Source: Desulfobulbaceae bacterium
Lineage (GTDB): Bacteria > Desulfobacterota > Desulfobulbia > Desulfobulbales > Desulfocapsaceae
NCBI GenBank assembly: GCA_003509305.1
Contig: DOMU01000093.1
Coordinates: 1-5,249, forward strand
DNA: 5,249 bases
Reading direction: 5' to 3'
A program made the position numbers and the translations under genes. Below the pieces are notes generated by a model. That model searched no databases. It had not been told where the DNA came from and worked only from the letters and a program-made list of their open reading frames with translations. Below are positions 1 through 5,249 of the stretch, in pieces (positions within the stretch are counted from its first letter, which is position 1; every line of letters begins with the position of its first letter).

Positions 1-1806
1 GTGCGGGCAGTGGGAAAACAGATCGGCTTTGGCCATTTTTTTTAGCAGCGCGCGGATTTCTTCCTCGCTCATTTCGCGCCCGGATTTAACCGCCGCTTTG
101 CAGACCATGGCAGCGAGAATATCTTCGAGAAGACGGGCGTGGTCGCCCTTGTCGTCGCTGAACTGCCGCAACAGTTCGATAAACAAGGCCGCCGGATCGC
201 TCGCTGCCGAGAACGCCGGCACCGTCTTGATGATATGGGTGGCGCCGCCGAATTCCTCGATCTCAAAACCCAGCCGCGTAAATTCCTCGCGCCGCTGTTC
301 GAGCACCTGACCCTGACGCGGTGAAAGCTCAAGTGAGACCGGAAACAGCAGGCGCTGTCCAGCCAGTTGCCGCGCCTGATAGCTGGCCAGAAGCTCTTCG
401 TAAAGCAGCCGCTCATGCGCCGCGTGCTGGTCGATGATGACCAGGCCATCCTGGTTTTCGCAGATGATATAGAGGTTTGCCGCCTGGCCGATCAGCCGTA
501 GGCCAGCCATATCGTCGCTGGCTGTAAACACCTTGGTGGGCGCCGGAGGCGATGGCGCTGTCGGTGGTGTTGGCCTGGCTGGAAAGACTGGGCCATAGTC
601 GCCTCCCGTCCCCCGTTTTCTGTCTCCTGTTTCCTGTCTTGACGGCGGTATTGGTGGCAAAGGCGAGCCATAGCCGGTCGGGCTGGCCGGTTCAGCGGTA
701 GCGGGTGCTTCATCCGCCGCTTCGCTCGGCCAACGCTGGGTCAGACCCGGTGGAGCCTCTTGCGGCATTGGTTCAACCTCTGGACGCAGGGCCGGGCTGA
801 AAATTTTTTCCTGATAGTTACGCTGCTCCATCCGCATGGCGTGGCGCACCGCCAGGACAATGAAGGCGTGCACCTCTTGGCCGTAGCGGAAGCGCACCTC
901 ATGTTTGGCGGGATGGACATTGACATCGACATCGCCGGGCGGAAGCGTCAAATGCAGGACCCCGGCGGCGAAACGTCCTTTCATGAGAAAACCGGTCATA
1001 CCTTCGGCAACGGCGTGGCTGAACAGCCGGTCGCGCACGGCGCGGCCATTGACAAAAAGCCGCAGCATCGCGCCGGAGGACGCTCCCTGTTCCGGCGGCA
1101 GCAGCAGACCATGAATGGCCAGATTTTCGTTGTTATGGTTCACGGCGATGAAGGCTGGGGCGCTTTTCAGGAGGGCGCGCAGGCGATCCTCGAGTGTTTG
1201 CCCTGGCGGCAGGACGAAAACTTCCCGGCCATCGACGCGTAAGGCAAAACCGGCCTGGGTATGGGACAGGGCGTAGGTGCGGACGATTTCCTCGATATGA
1301 TGCAGCTCGGTGCGGGCCGAACGTAAAAATTTACGCCGCGCCGGCGTGTTACCAAAGAGGGCGCGCGCTTCCATGACCGTGCCTTGGGCGCAACCGGCGG
1401 CGTGGACAGAGGTCAGTTTACCGTATTCCATCACCGCCTTGGTGCCCAGCTCGGCGTTTTCCCGGCGTGAGACGATGGTAAAGCGCGACACCGCGGCAAT
1501 CGACGGAATCGCCTCGCCGCGAAAACCCAGGGTGGTGATATTGCCGAGATCGGCGGCTTCATGGATTTTCGAGGTGCCATGCCGTTCGAGAGAGAGCAGC
1601 ACGTCATCCTCATCCATGCCGTAACCGTTGTCGATAACACGCAAAAGTCTGGTGCCGCCGCCTTCGGCTTCGACCTCAAGGCGCGTTGCCCCGGCGTCGA
1701 GGCTGTTTTCGAGCAACTCTTTAATCACTGAAGCCGGGCGTTCGATCACTTCACCGGCGGCGATCTGATTGGCCAGATGTTCGGGCAGGATATGAATTTG
1801 CGGCAT
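1..1806 (-). CDS. mutL: DNA mismatch repair protein MutL, endonuclease type (3' end cut by window edge)
   Basis: MutL links mismatch recognition by MutS to strand removal. I read the frame codon by codon from ATG 1806-1804 to the left edge: 602 codons without a stop. The N-terminal GHKL ATPase domain is complete: KELLENSLDAGA (29-40, with E30 and N34 as the expected catalytic/Mg residues), DNGYGM (59-64), HGTSKI (77-82), GFRGEA (94-99) and DVNVHPAKHEVRF (from 294). A Pro/Ala/Ser-rich linker (about 340-430) follows. The C-terminal domain starts near GLRLIGQA (435) and has the nuclease motif DQHAAHERLLYE (459-470), matching DQHA-x2-E-x4-E. It also has the accessory metal-site cysteine in VCK (C569) and CPH (600-602). 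The usual continuation GRP and a short tail lie outside the window. The start is fixed by conserved MPQIHILPEHLANQIAAGEV; an in-frame stop lies seven codons upstream, and GGGAA a few bases before ATG may be a weak ribosome site. Family knowledge: such MutL proteins nick DNA themselves and do not need MutH. Confidence 0.97.
   Translation of the reverse strand, partial: MPQIHILPEHLANQIAAGEVIERPASVIKELLENSLDAGATRLEVEAEGGGTRLLRVIDNGYGMDEDDVLLSLERHGTSKIHEAADLGNITTLGFRGEAIPSIAAVSRFTIVSRRENAELGTKAVMEYGKLTSVHAAGCAQGTVMEARALFGNTPARRKFLRSARTELHHIEEIVRTYALSHTQAGFALRVDGREVFVLPPGQTLEDRLRALLKSAPAFIAVNHNNENLAIHGLLLPPEQGASSGAMLRLFVNGRAVRDRLFSHAVAEGMTGFLMKGRFAAGVLHLTLPPGDVDVNVHPAKHEVRFRYGQEVHAFIVLAVRHAMRMEQRNYQEKIFSPALRPEVEPMPQEAPPGLTQRWPSEAADEAPATAEPASPTGYGSPLPPIPPSRQETGDRKRGTGGDYGPVFPARPTPPTAPSPPAPTKVFTASDDMAGLRLIGQAANLYIICENQDGLVIIDQHAAHERLLYEELLASYQARQLAGQRLLFPVSLELSPRQGQVLEQRREEFTRLGFEIEEFGGATHIIKTVPAFSAASDPAALFIELLRQFSDDKGDHARLLEDILAAMVCKAAVKSGREMSEEEIRALLKKMAKADLFSHCPH
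604..638 (-). repeat. Five tandem imperfect 7-bp repeats inside the mutL linker
   Basis: Read on the minus strand, 35 bp divide into five consecutive heptamers that all fit RACRGRR, beginning GACAGGA then AACAGGA. The first base alternates G, A, G, A, G, giving a 14-bp superperiod. The repeat encodes about residues 390-401 of MutL, in the flexible linker, where the composition shifts locally from Pro/Ala-rich to Arg/Gly/Thr/Asp-rich. Seven is not a multiple of three, so gain or loss of one unit would shift the mutL frame ahead of the endonuclease domain. The copies are imperfect, which lowers the slippage rate compared with a perfect repeat. Confidence 0.8.
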
Positions 1807-1824
1807 GGTTTTCCCGCTGATGGA

Positions 1825-1971
1825 TCAGGCCGCTACGCCGTTCCACGGATCAATAAAGGTAGGGATGGGGCGCAATAGCTCGGAAATGACATTGATTTTT
1901 CGCACCTCCGTTTCCATGCTACGCCCATTTCGTAGTCGTTCAGGCCCGTCAGGCGCGGCGCACTTGATCAG
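1825..1971 (-). pseudogene. Possible small gene or gene remnant upstream of mutL, start unclear
   Basis: The frame is open on the minus strand from just after a stop at 1989-1987 down to TGA at 1827-1825. The translation is protein-like, with the segments KCAAPDGPERLRNG and KINVISELLRPIPTFIDPWN and the end NGVAA. I do not recognise the family. A perfect AGGAGG lies at 1985-1980, but the codon at normal distance (8 nt) is CTG at 1971-1969, giving 48 residues. The only ATG in frame (1917-1915) would give 30 residues and has no ribosome site. Rare-looking codons (CGA, CTA, GTA) set it apart from mutL. It ends 18 bp before the mutL ATG on the same strand, so it could be a leader gene of mutL, a remnant whose start has mutated, or chance. 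The coordinates given assume the CTG start. Confidence 0.3.
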
Positions 1972-2043
1972 GAACGTCGCCTCCTGTCAACATGGCTATG
2001 ATTGCACCCTTGGATAGTATTGAATGAATGCCAATTATTGTAG

Positions 2044-2092
2044 TTGTCCGCACGGGACGATGCAAGCACGTTTGCTTCCGCCTGTCCGGCGG
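2044..2092. other. Three consecutive short hairpins in the intergenic region
   Basis: Three small inverted repeats follow one another. The first pairs 2044-2049 with 2055-2060 (GTCC/GGAC core plus a wobble and an outer A-T pair). The second pairs GCAAG 2062-2066 with TTTGC 2071-2075 (one wobble). The third pairs CCGCC 2078-2082 with GGCGG 2088-2092 (five G-C pairs). The last is followed on the plus strand by a T-rich stretch (2093-2103), so it could act as a weak terminator for plus-strand transcription or be part of a structured leader. Such short stems also arise by chance at this GC content. Confidence 0.3.
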
Positions 2093-2223
2093 TATTCTAT
2101 TTTCAATTAAAATCAAAGGTTATCCTGGGTAATGGAAATTGCGGCGGGAAACCGGGGCGGCGTTGAAAAATTCTCAAAAAATACGGTTCTCCGGAAACGG
2201 GTCGCCCGGATGCGGCAACGCTC

Positions 2224-2274
2224 GACGGCAAGCGATAGCCGCCCGCCGTCCATGCCACTTGACGGAATCGCCGT
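2224..2274. other. Inverted repeats just ahead of lptG
   Basis: GACGGC at 2224-2229 pairs perfectly with GCCGTC at 2245-2250 (15-nt loop). ACGG at 2262-2265 pairs with CCGT at 2271-2274. They lie 64-114 bp before the chosen lptG start and would fall in its mRNA leader if transcription starts further upstream. There is no recognised riboswitch signature. The structures are visible but the function is unknown. Confidence 0.25.
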
Positions 2275-2337
2275 GAAATGGTAGCAAAACCAACTCTTTT
2301 ATCGCCGGTCTTCGTTCCCGTTTCCCACACGCGTGCT

Positions 2338-3423
2338 ATGAAGTTGCTGAATCGCTATATTCTCGGCCAGTATATCCGCCAGTTCCTTACTGTCGCCATT
2401 GCCTTGGTCGCTTTGTATTTGCTGGTCGATTTCATCGAAAAATTCGACAAGTTCACGCAGGCTGGCAAATCGCTGTTGTTGGCGCTCGAATATTTTTCCC
2501 TGAATATTCCCTTTGTTGTCGATCAACTGGGGCCGGTCTTGATTCTGCTTTCCGGTGTTATCAGTCTCGGTCTCCTCCATCGTAACAACGAGCTGCGTGC
2601 CCTGAAGGCGGCTGGCATTCCGTTAAAAATGATTGTCCGGCCACTCTTGTGGGGCGGCATCGGCTGCACGCTCTTGGCGCTCATCGCCGCTCAGTGGCTG
2701 TTGCCGTATACAATTTCCGCGACCAACTCGATCTGGTACGAGCAGGTGCAGGGCAAAGTGCCGCTTGGTATTTTTCGCAATGGCCGCTATTATTTCAAAG
2801 GCAAGGAAGGATTTTATTCCTTCGAGTGGCCGAACCCGCAAGTCTACGCCTTCAAACACTTTTCCTACTCGCGCTGGAACGAGTCGTTTAGCGTTGGTTC
2901 ATTGATTGTCGCCAAATGGGCGGCTTGGGACGATGCCAATAAACGCTGGGAGTTCAGGGAGGCGCAGATTCAGCAGGAAGAGGGCGCCGGCTACAAAATT
3001 ATGAACATACCAATCTGGCAAACGCGATTGCCGGAATCACCCAGTGATTTTCTCATTCCGGAAAACGAATCGGCGGAGCTGTCCCTGACTGGTCTCTATC
3101 GGGAAATCTGGCACAAGGAATCGCACGAGCAGCGCAACAGGGCCTGGGCCGATTTCCTCGGCCGGATTTCTTATCTTTTGTTGGGAATGCCGCTTTTGCT
3201 TCTTGGCCTGCCGGTGCTGTTGCTTGCCTGTGAACGCTGGGGCCGTGACCTTTCCGTCGCCATCCCGACCAGTTGCGGCCTGGCCTTTGTCGCCTGGGGC
3301 GCCTGGGGAGCGATGCAGTCGATGGCCGGGGCCGGTTATCTGAATCCCATCGTTGCCGCCTGTGGTGTCCATGTTGTCTTCGCCGCTTTGGGTATCTGGC
3401 TGTTGCGCCGCGAGGACCAATGA
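2338..3423 (+). CDS. lptG: LPS export ABC transporter permease, YjgP/YjgQ family, LptG-like
   Basis: This inner-membrane subunit of the LptB2FG transporter extracts lipopolysaccharide from the inner membrane and passes it to LptC/LptA. The 361-residue product has the family layout and normal length. Three N-terminal membrane helices (about 14-33, 58-82, 101-121) are followed by a periplasmic beta-rich domain (about 125-265, including NGRYYFKGKEGFYSFEW and DANKRWEFREAQIQ). Three C-terminal helices follow (about 276-296, 308-327, 335-356), and the cytoplasmic end is LLRREDQ. The HRNNELRALKAAGIPLKMI segment after helix 2 matches the coupling region that contacts the LptB ATPase. I chose ATG 2338 because MKLLNRYILGQYIRQF is the usual N-terminus. 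An in-frame ATG at 2278 would add 20 residues unlike the family, and neither start has a clear ribosome site. The partner lptF is not adjacent. LptG is preferred over LptF on overall similarity, but this is not certain. Its stop overlaps the next start (ATGA). Confidence 0.87.
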   Translation: MKLLNRYILGQYIRQFLTVAIALVALYLLVDFIEKFDKFTQAGKSLLLALEYFSLNIPFVVDQLGPVLILLSGVISLGLLHRNNELRALKAAGIPLKMIVRPLLWGGIGCTLLALIAAQWLLPYTISATNSIWYEQVQGKVPLGIFRNGRYYFKGKEGFYSFEWPNPQVYAFKHFSYSRWNESFSVGSLIVAKWAAWDDANKRWEFREAQIQQEEGAGYKIMNIPIWQTRLPESPSDFLIPENESAELSLTGLYREIWHKESHEQRNRAWADFLGRISYLLLGMPLLLLGLPVLLLACERWGRDLSVAIPTSCGLAFVAWGAWGAMQSMAGAGYLNPIVAACGVHVVFAALGIWLLRREDQ

Positions 3424-4163
3424 AAAAAAACAAGCGCGCCGCTATCGTTGGCGTGCCGCCGCTTGCGGTTGTGAGGCAGTTGGAGGCGGAAGGGGCGGAA
3501 GTTGTCGACCTCGATATGCCGATGGCGGGTGTATCACTGGAGCGGGCCGCCGATTGCCTGCCAAAGGTCTACTGTGCCATTCTGCGTACGGTGGTGGCAA
3601 ATGCCGTCAGTATGCAGCCTGGGCGGATTTTCATTGACGTTGGCCGTGGCAAATGCGACGGCGCCGTCCATGTGGCGACGATTTTGCGGCATATCTTACC
3701 TGAAGTTGAAGTGATTGCCGTCGAGAATCACGACCGTGAGCCGTTTGGCACGCCGCGCTGTGTAACGAAAATGCCGTTGGCCGACAAGATGCAAGCGATT
3801 ACGAAAAGCGTCACAACCAGCGCGGCCCATCCGTTGTTTGCCACCTGCCGCGCCACCGCCGGTTTCTGGGGCGTGCCGCCGCGGGATTTCTCGCTGCTCG
3901 AATTTTTTCCTGATACCACCCATGTCTTTGGCTGGGCGCGTTGCATGGAGAATAAAACGCCGGACAACAGCCAACTGGAGGAATTCTTCGACCCAGAAAT
4001 TCCCACGGTTTTCTTCACTCAGTCTTTCTGCGCCAAATCGGCTTTGGCCCGGTATTTGGCAAGCCTCCATCCTTGCGCCCTGGCCGTCGATAGCGATGTT
4101 GCCGTCGGCAACAGTGGCCGGGCCAAGATTCAGGCATTTCTCGAATTGAACGGCGTGCGCTGA
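3420..4163 (+). CDS. Uncharacterised cysteine-rich protein, putative partner of the adjacent activase
   Basis: The product is 247 residues, and I do not recognise the family. It is soluble-looking, without signal peptide or membrane helices. It opens with an alpha/beta pattern (AAIVGVPP, then EGAEVVDLDMP) and continues with RIFIDVGRGKCDG (69-81) and VEVIAVENHD (96-105), suggesting a Rossmann-like fold. Eight cysteines occur at 46, 52, 79, 114, 143, 174, 204 and 219. Several sit in distinctive local motifs: GKCDGAVH, FATCRATAGFWGVPP, FGWARCMEN, TQSFCAKS. These could be iron-sulfur or metal ligands, or redox thiols, but no canonical CxxC or ferredoxin pattern is present. The start ATG overlaps the lptG stop as ATGA, with GAGG four bases upstream. 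Its stop overlaps the next ATG (TGATG), so it is probably translationally coupled to the activase. By analogy with activase/dehydratase pairs it may be the protein the activase reduces. That is inference; the large dehydratase subunits themselves look different. Confidence 0.85.
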   Translation: MKKNKRAAIVGVPPLAVVRQLEAEGAEVVDLDMPMAGVSLERAADCLPKVYCAILRTVVANAVSMQPGRIFIDVGRGKCDGAVHVATILRHILPEVEVIAVENHDREPFGTPRCVTKMPLADKMQAITKSVTTSAAHPLFATCRATAGFWGVPPRDFSLLEFFPDTTHVFGWARCMENKTPDNSQLEEFFDPEIPTVFFTQSFCAKSALARYLASLHPCALAVDSDVAVGNSGRAKIQAFLELNGVR

Positions 4164-4840
4164 TGTTGCTCGCGGATTTCGGCACTTCTTATGTCAAACT
4201 GTGGGATACGAGCGAGGACATGCCGCATCTCTTGGCCACCAAAGACGCCACTGGCCTGACTGCCGATATTGCCACCGGTCACAACAGTCAGCGGCGGGCT
4301 AAACGTTCGGTCAACGAACTGACGGCTTTGGCCAAAGGCGGCGGTGCGTTGATCGCTGACGATTCCTATACGCTGCTTGATTGCGGCAGCCGCGACATCA
4401 AATTCGTCCGTTTTGAGCGGGGCCGCCTGAAAGATATGGGCTGGAATACCGAATGTGGCGCCTCAATGGGCTTCACCATCGAGCTTCTCGCCCGTTACTA
4501 CCACCTCGATTATCAAACGATGGCGGTGCCGCGCCAGGCTTTTGCCGTCACCTGTGGCGTCCTGGGCATGAGCCGCATCTTTGACGCCGTTATTGAGGGC
4601 GCGAGCGAAGCCGAGGCCGTGGCGCGCTTTGTCAAGGGGATTGCCCTGAACGCCTTCGCCTTTGCCGGCAGCCCGGAAAAAATCTATCTTTCCGGCGGCT
4701 TGTGCGACAATCCCCTGTTTGTTGGATCTTTTCCCTGCCAGGTCGCGCCGCTCGGGCGCTTCGTGCTGCTGGAGGGTTTGCGGGCGATGCTCGATGACGA
4801 GCATCAGCTCCGGATGCTGCGCCCCCTGCCGATACCGTAA
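4163..4840 (+). CDS. BadF/BadG/BcrA/BcrD (HgdC-type) ATPase, CoA-dehydratase activase family, short form
   Basis: The product is 225 residues with the ASKHA (actin/Hsp70-like) ATPase motifs in order: phosphate-1 loop LLADFGTSYVK (2-12), phosphate-2 LLDCGSRDIKFV (71-82) and adenosine motif IYLSGGLCDNPLFV (174-187). NTECGASMGF (95-104) matches the family's NDKCAAGTG segment and TCGVLGMSRIFD (130-141) matches CTVFAESEVIS. C98 and C131 therefore correspond to the two cysteines that hold the [4Fe-4S] cluster between monomers in HgdC. Known members couple ATP hydrolysis to injection of a low-potential electron into 2-hydroxyacyl-CoA dehydratases or benzoyl-CoA reductases. This copy is somewhat short (relatives are about 255-270 residues) and its glycine motif is altered (GASMG for GTG). 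Its partner enzyme is not recognisable nearby, so the substrate is unknown. The gene starts within the preceding stop (TGATG), ends with two stops in a row (TAA TAG), and its 3' end overlaps the opposing ugd gene. Confidence 0.87.
   Translation: MLLADFGTSYVKLWDTSEDMPHLLATKDATGLTADIATGHNSQRRAKRSVNELTALAKGGGALIADDSYTLLDCGSRDIKFVRFERGRLKDMGWNTECGASMGFTIELLARYYHLDYQTMAVPRQAFAVTCGVLGMSRIFDAVIEGASEAEAVARFVKGIALNAFAFAGSPEKIYLSGGLCDNPLFVGSFPCQVAPLGRFVLLEGLRAMLDDEHQLRMLRPLPIP
4786..4805. repeat. Perfect 8-bp hairpin in the activase end, reaching the ugd stop codon
   Basis: GATGCTCG at 4786-4793 is the exact reverse complement of CGAGCATC at 4798-4805, with a 4-nt ATGA loop. It lies inside the last codons of the activase and reaches into the ugd stop codon (4806-4804), just beyond and within the 37-bp convergent overlap. 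There is no T-run on either side, so it is not a classic intrinsic terminator. It could slow polymerase or protect a 3' end of the ugd transcript. The pairing is seen directly; the role is inferred. Confidence 0.5.
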
Positions 4841-5249
4841 TAGGCGAGGCCATTTTCCTCACATCGCTCTGGATCGTAGAGGTTTCTGCCGTCGAAGATG
4901 ACCAGGTCGTGCAGATGTTTTTTCAGCAGCGTGAAATCTGGCACACGGAAATTCTTCCACTCGGTGACAATCACCAGGGCGTCGGCGCCCTTCAGGGCCG
5001 CCTCCTTGGTGCCCATCAGCCGCAAATTGGGTCGGTCGCCGTACAGCCGCTCGGCCTCCTCCATCGCCTCCGGGTCGAAGGCCTGCACCGTCGCCCCGGC
5101 CTGCCACAGGCTTTCGAGCAGCACGCGGCTTGATGCCTCGCGCATATCATCGGTGTTGGGTTTGAAAGCCAGGCCCCAGACGGCAAAGGTCTTGCCGGCA
5201 ACGCTGCTGCCGTAATGGCGCTTGATCAGCGTGAACAGTTTTTCCTTCT
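4804..5249 (-). CDS. ugd: UDP-glucose 6-dehydrogenase, C-terminal part (5' end cut by window edge)
   Basis: UDP-glucose dehydrogenase oxidises UDP-glucose to UDP-glucuronate with two NAD, feeding capsule, exopolysaccharide or LPS sugar synthesis in the cytoplasm. The visible 147 residues are the C-terminal UDP-binding domain. GKTFAVWGLAFKPNTDDMRE, the family signature in which FKPNTDDMR contacts the nucleotide sugar, comes first. It is followed by a Rossmann-like core (VQAFDPEAMEEAERLYG, ALKGADALVIVTEWKNF) and VIFDGRNLYDPE near the end. The frame is open to the right edge; ATG 5145-5143 is the methionine of that signature, not the start. The NAD-binding domain and the catalytic cysteine lie outside the window. 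TGA is at 4806-4804, so the gene overlaps the convergent activase by 37 bp. The ending YYGIGRGRSIRS is close to the usual family end, so the overlap is not due to a long run-on. Confidence 0.95.
   Translation of the reverse strand, partial: KEKLFTLIKRHYGSSVAGKTFAVWGLAFKPNTDDMREASSRVLLESLWQAGATVQAFDPEAMEEAERLYGDRPNLRLMGTKEAALKGADALVIVTEWKNFRVPDFTLLKKHLHDLVIFDGRNLYDPERCEENGLAYYGIGRGRSIRS

Larger units (their letters stand above)
1990..2337. other. Non-coding region between divergent mutL side and lptG
   Basis: About 350 bp with no supportable gene. It contains an AT-rich patch around 2093-2118, including a 5-bp inverted repeat (ATTTT at 2099-2103 with AAAAT at 2109-2113). A second A-rich patch lies at 2163-2184. 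Promoters for lptG and, on the other strand, for mutL should lie in or near this region, but I found no pair of -35/-10 boxes at proper spacing good enough to call. Short hairpins are listed separately. Confidence 0.6.

Noticed and set aside
69..713. Apparent break of mutL into pieces in the linker, with other minus-strand frames open at 69-449 and 492-713
   Set aside because: Reading every codon in the frame of ATG 1806 shows no stop or frameshift to position 1; the other frames are shadows and mutL is intact within the window.
760..1242. 160-residue open frame on the plus strand
   Set aside because: It lies wholly antisense to the well-conserved ATPase domain of mutL and resembles no protein; an antisense shadow.
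1967..1990. TTGACA at 1990-1985 (minus) as a -35 box for mutL
   Set aside because: At 17-bp spacing the -10 position reads TCAAGT, only three matches to TATAAT; not enough to call a promoter.
2078..2103. Intrinsic terminator formed by CCGCC/GGCGG and a T-rich tail
   Set aside because: Only a 5-bp stem with an interrupted T stretch, and no plus-strand gene upstream to terminate; kept only as a hairpin.
2103..2330. 75-residue minus-strand frame in the intergenic region
   Set aside because: No ribosome site, no recognisable protein features, and it covers the lptG leader; most likely chance.
2278..2337. Longer lptG start at ATG 2278
   Set aside because: The extra 20 residues are unlike the family N-terminus, which begins at MKLLNRYI; not fully excluded, since neither start has a clear ribosome site.
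3273..3419. Upstream start for the cysteine-rich protein at ATG 3273
   Set aside because: The extension lies inside lptG in another frame and reads as Arg/Gly/Leu-rich shadow; ATG 3420 with ATGA coupling is better.
4463..4804. 113-residue minus-strand frame under the activase
   Set aside because: Antisense shadow of the conserved activase motifs; no protein features of its own.
1..5249. CRISPR arrays, tRNA or rRNA genes, insertion sequences
   Set aside because: No spaced direct repeats, cloverleaf sequences, rRNA segments, transposase motifs or terminal inverted repeats seen.

Overview
The window (about 57-58 % GC by eye) is a compact piece of a Gram-negative bacterial chromosome. It holds five recognisable genes, two of them cut by the window edges. 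The LPS-export permease (LptG type) and the UDP-glucose dehydrogenase point to a diderm with lipopolysaccharide or capsule. MutL carries the metal-dependent endonuclease motif, so this is not an E. coli-like MutH/Dam organism. Together with a BadF/HgdC-type activase, this suggests a deltaproteobacterial (Desulfobacterota-like) or other anaerobic/facultative proteobacterial source. The taxonomic call is an inference of low to moderate confidence.

Layout. Positions 1-1806 (minus strand) are mutL, read through without interruption to the left edge and missing only its last residues. Its proline-rich linker contains five tandem imperfect 7-bp repeats (604-638). Just upstream of mutL, on the same strand, lies a short protein-like reading frame (1825-1971). 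It has a perfect AGGAGG but no standard start at the right distance; it may be a decayed or unusual leader gene. The rest of 1990-2337 is non-coding, divergent between mutL and lptG, and contains several short hairpins and an AT-rich patch. I could not identify a convincing promoter there.

Three plus-strand genes follow with overlapping stop and start codons (ATGA at 3420-3423, TGATG at 4161-4165). They are lptG (2338-3423), an unrecognised cysteine-rich protein of 247 residues (3420-4163), and a short 225-residue ATPase of the CoA-dehydratase activase family (4163-4840). The two downstream genes look like a unit in which an ATP-driven iron-sulfur electron donor serves a partner. The usual large dehydratase or reductase subunits are absent from the window, so the cysteine-rich neighbour is the natural candidate partner. 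This is the part of the window most likely to be undescribed.

The right end (4804-5249, minus strand) is the C-terminal part of a UDP-glucose 6-dehydrogenase. It converges on the activase gene and overlaps its end by 37 bp. A perfect 8-bp hairpin (4786-4805) sits in and beside that overlap, over the ugd stop codon.
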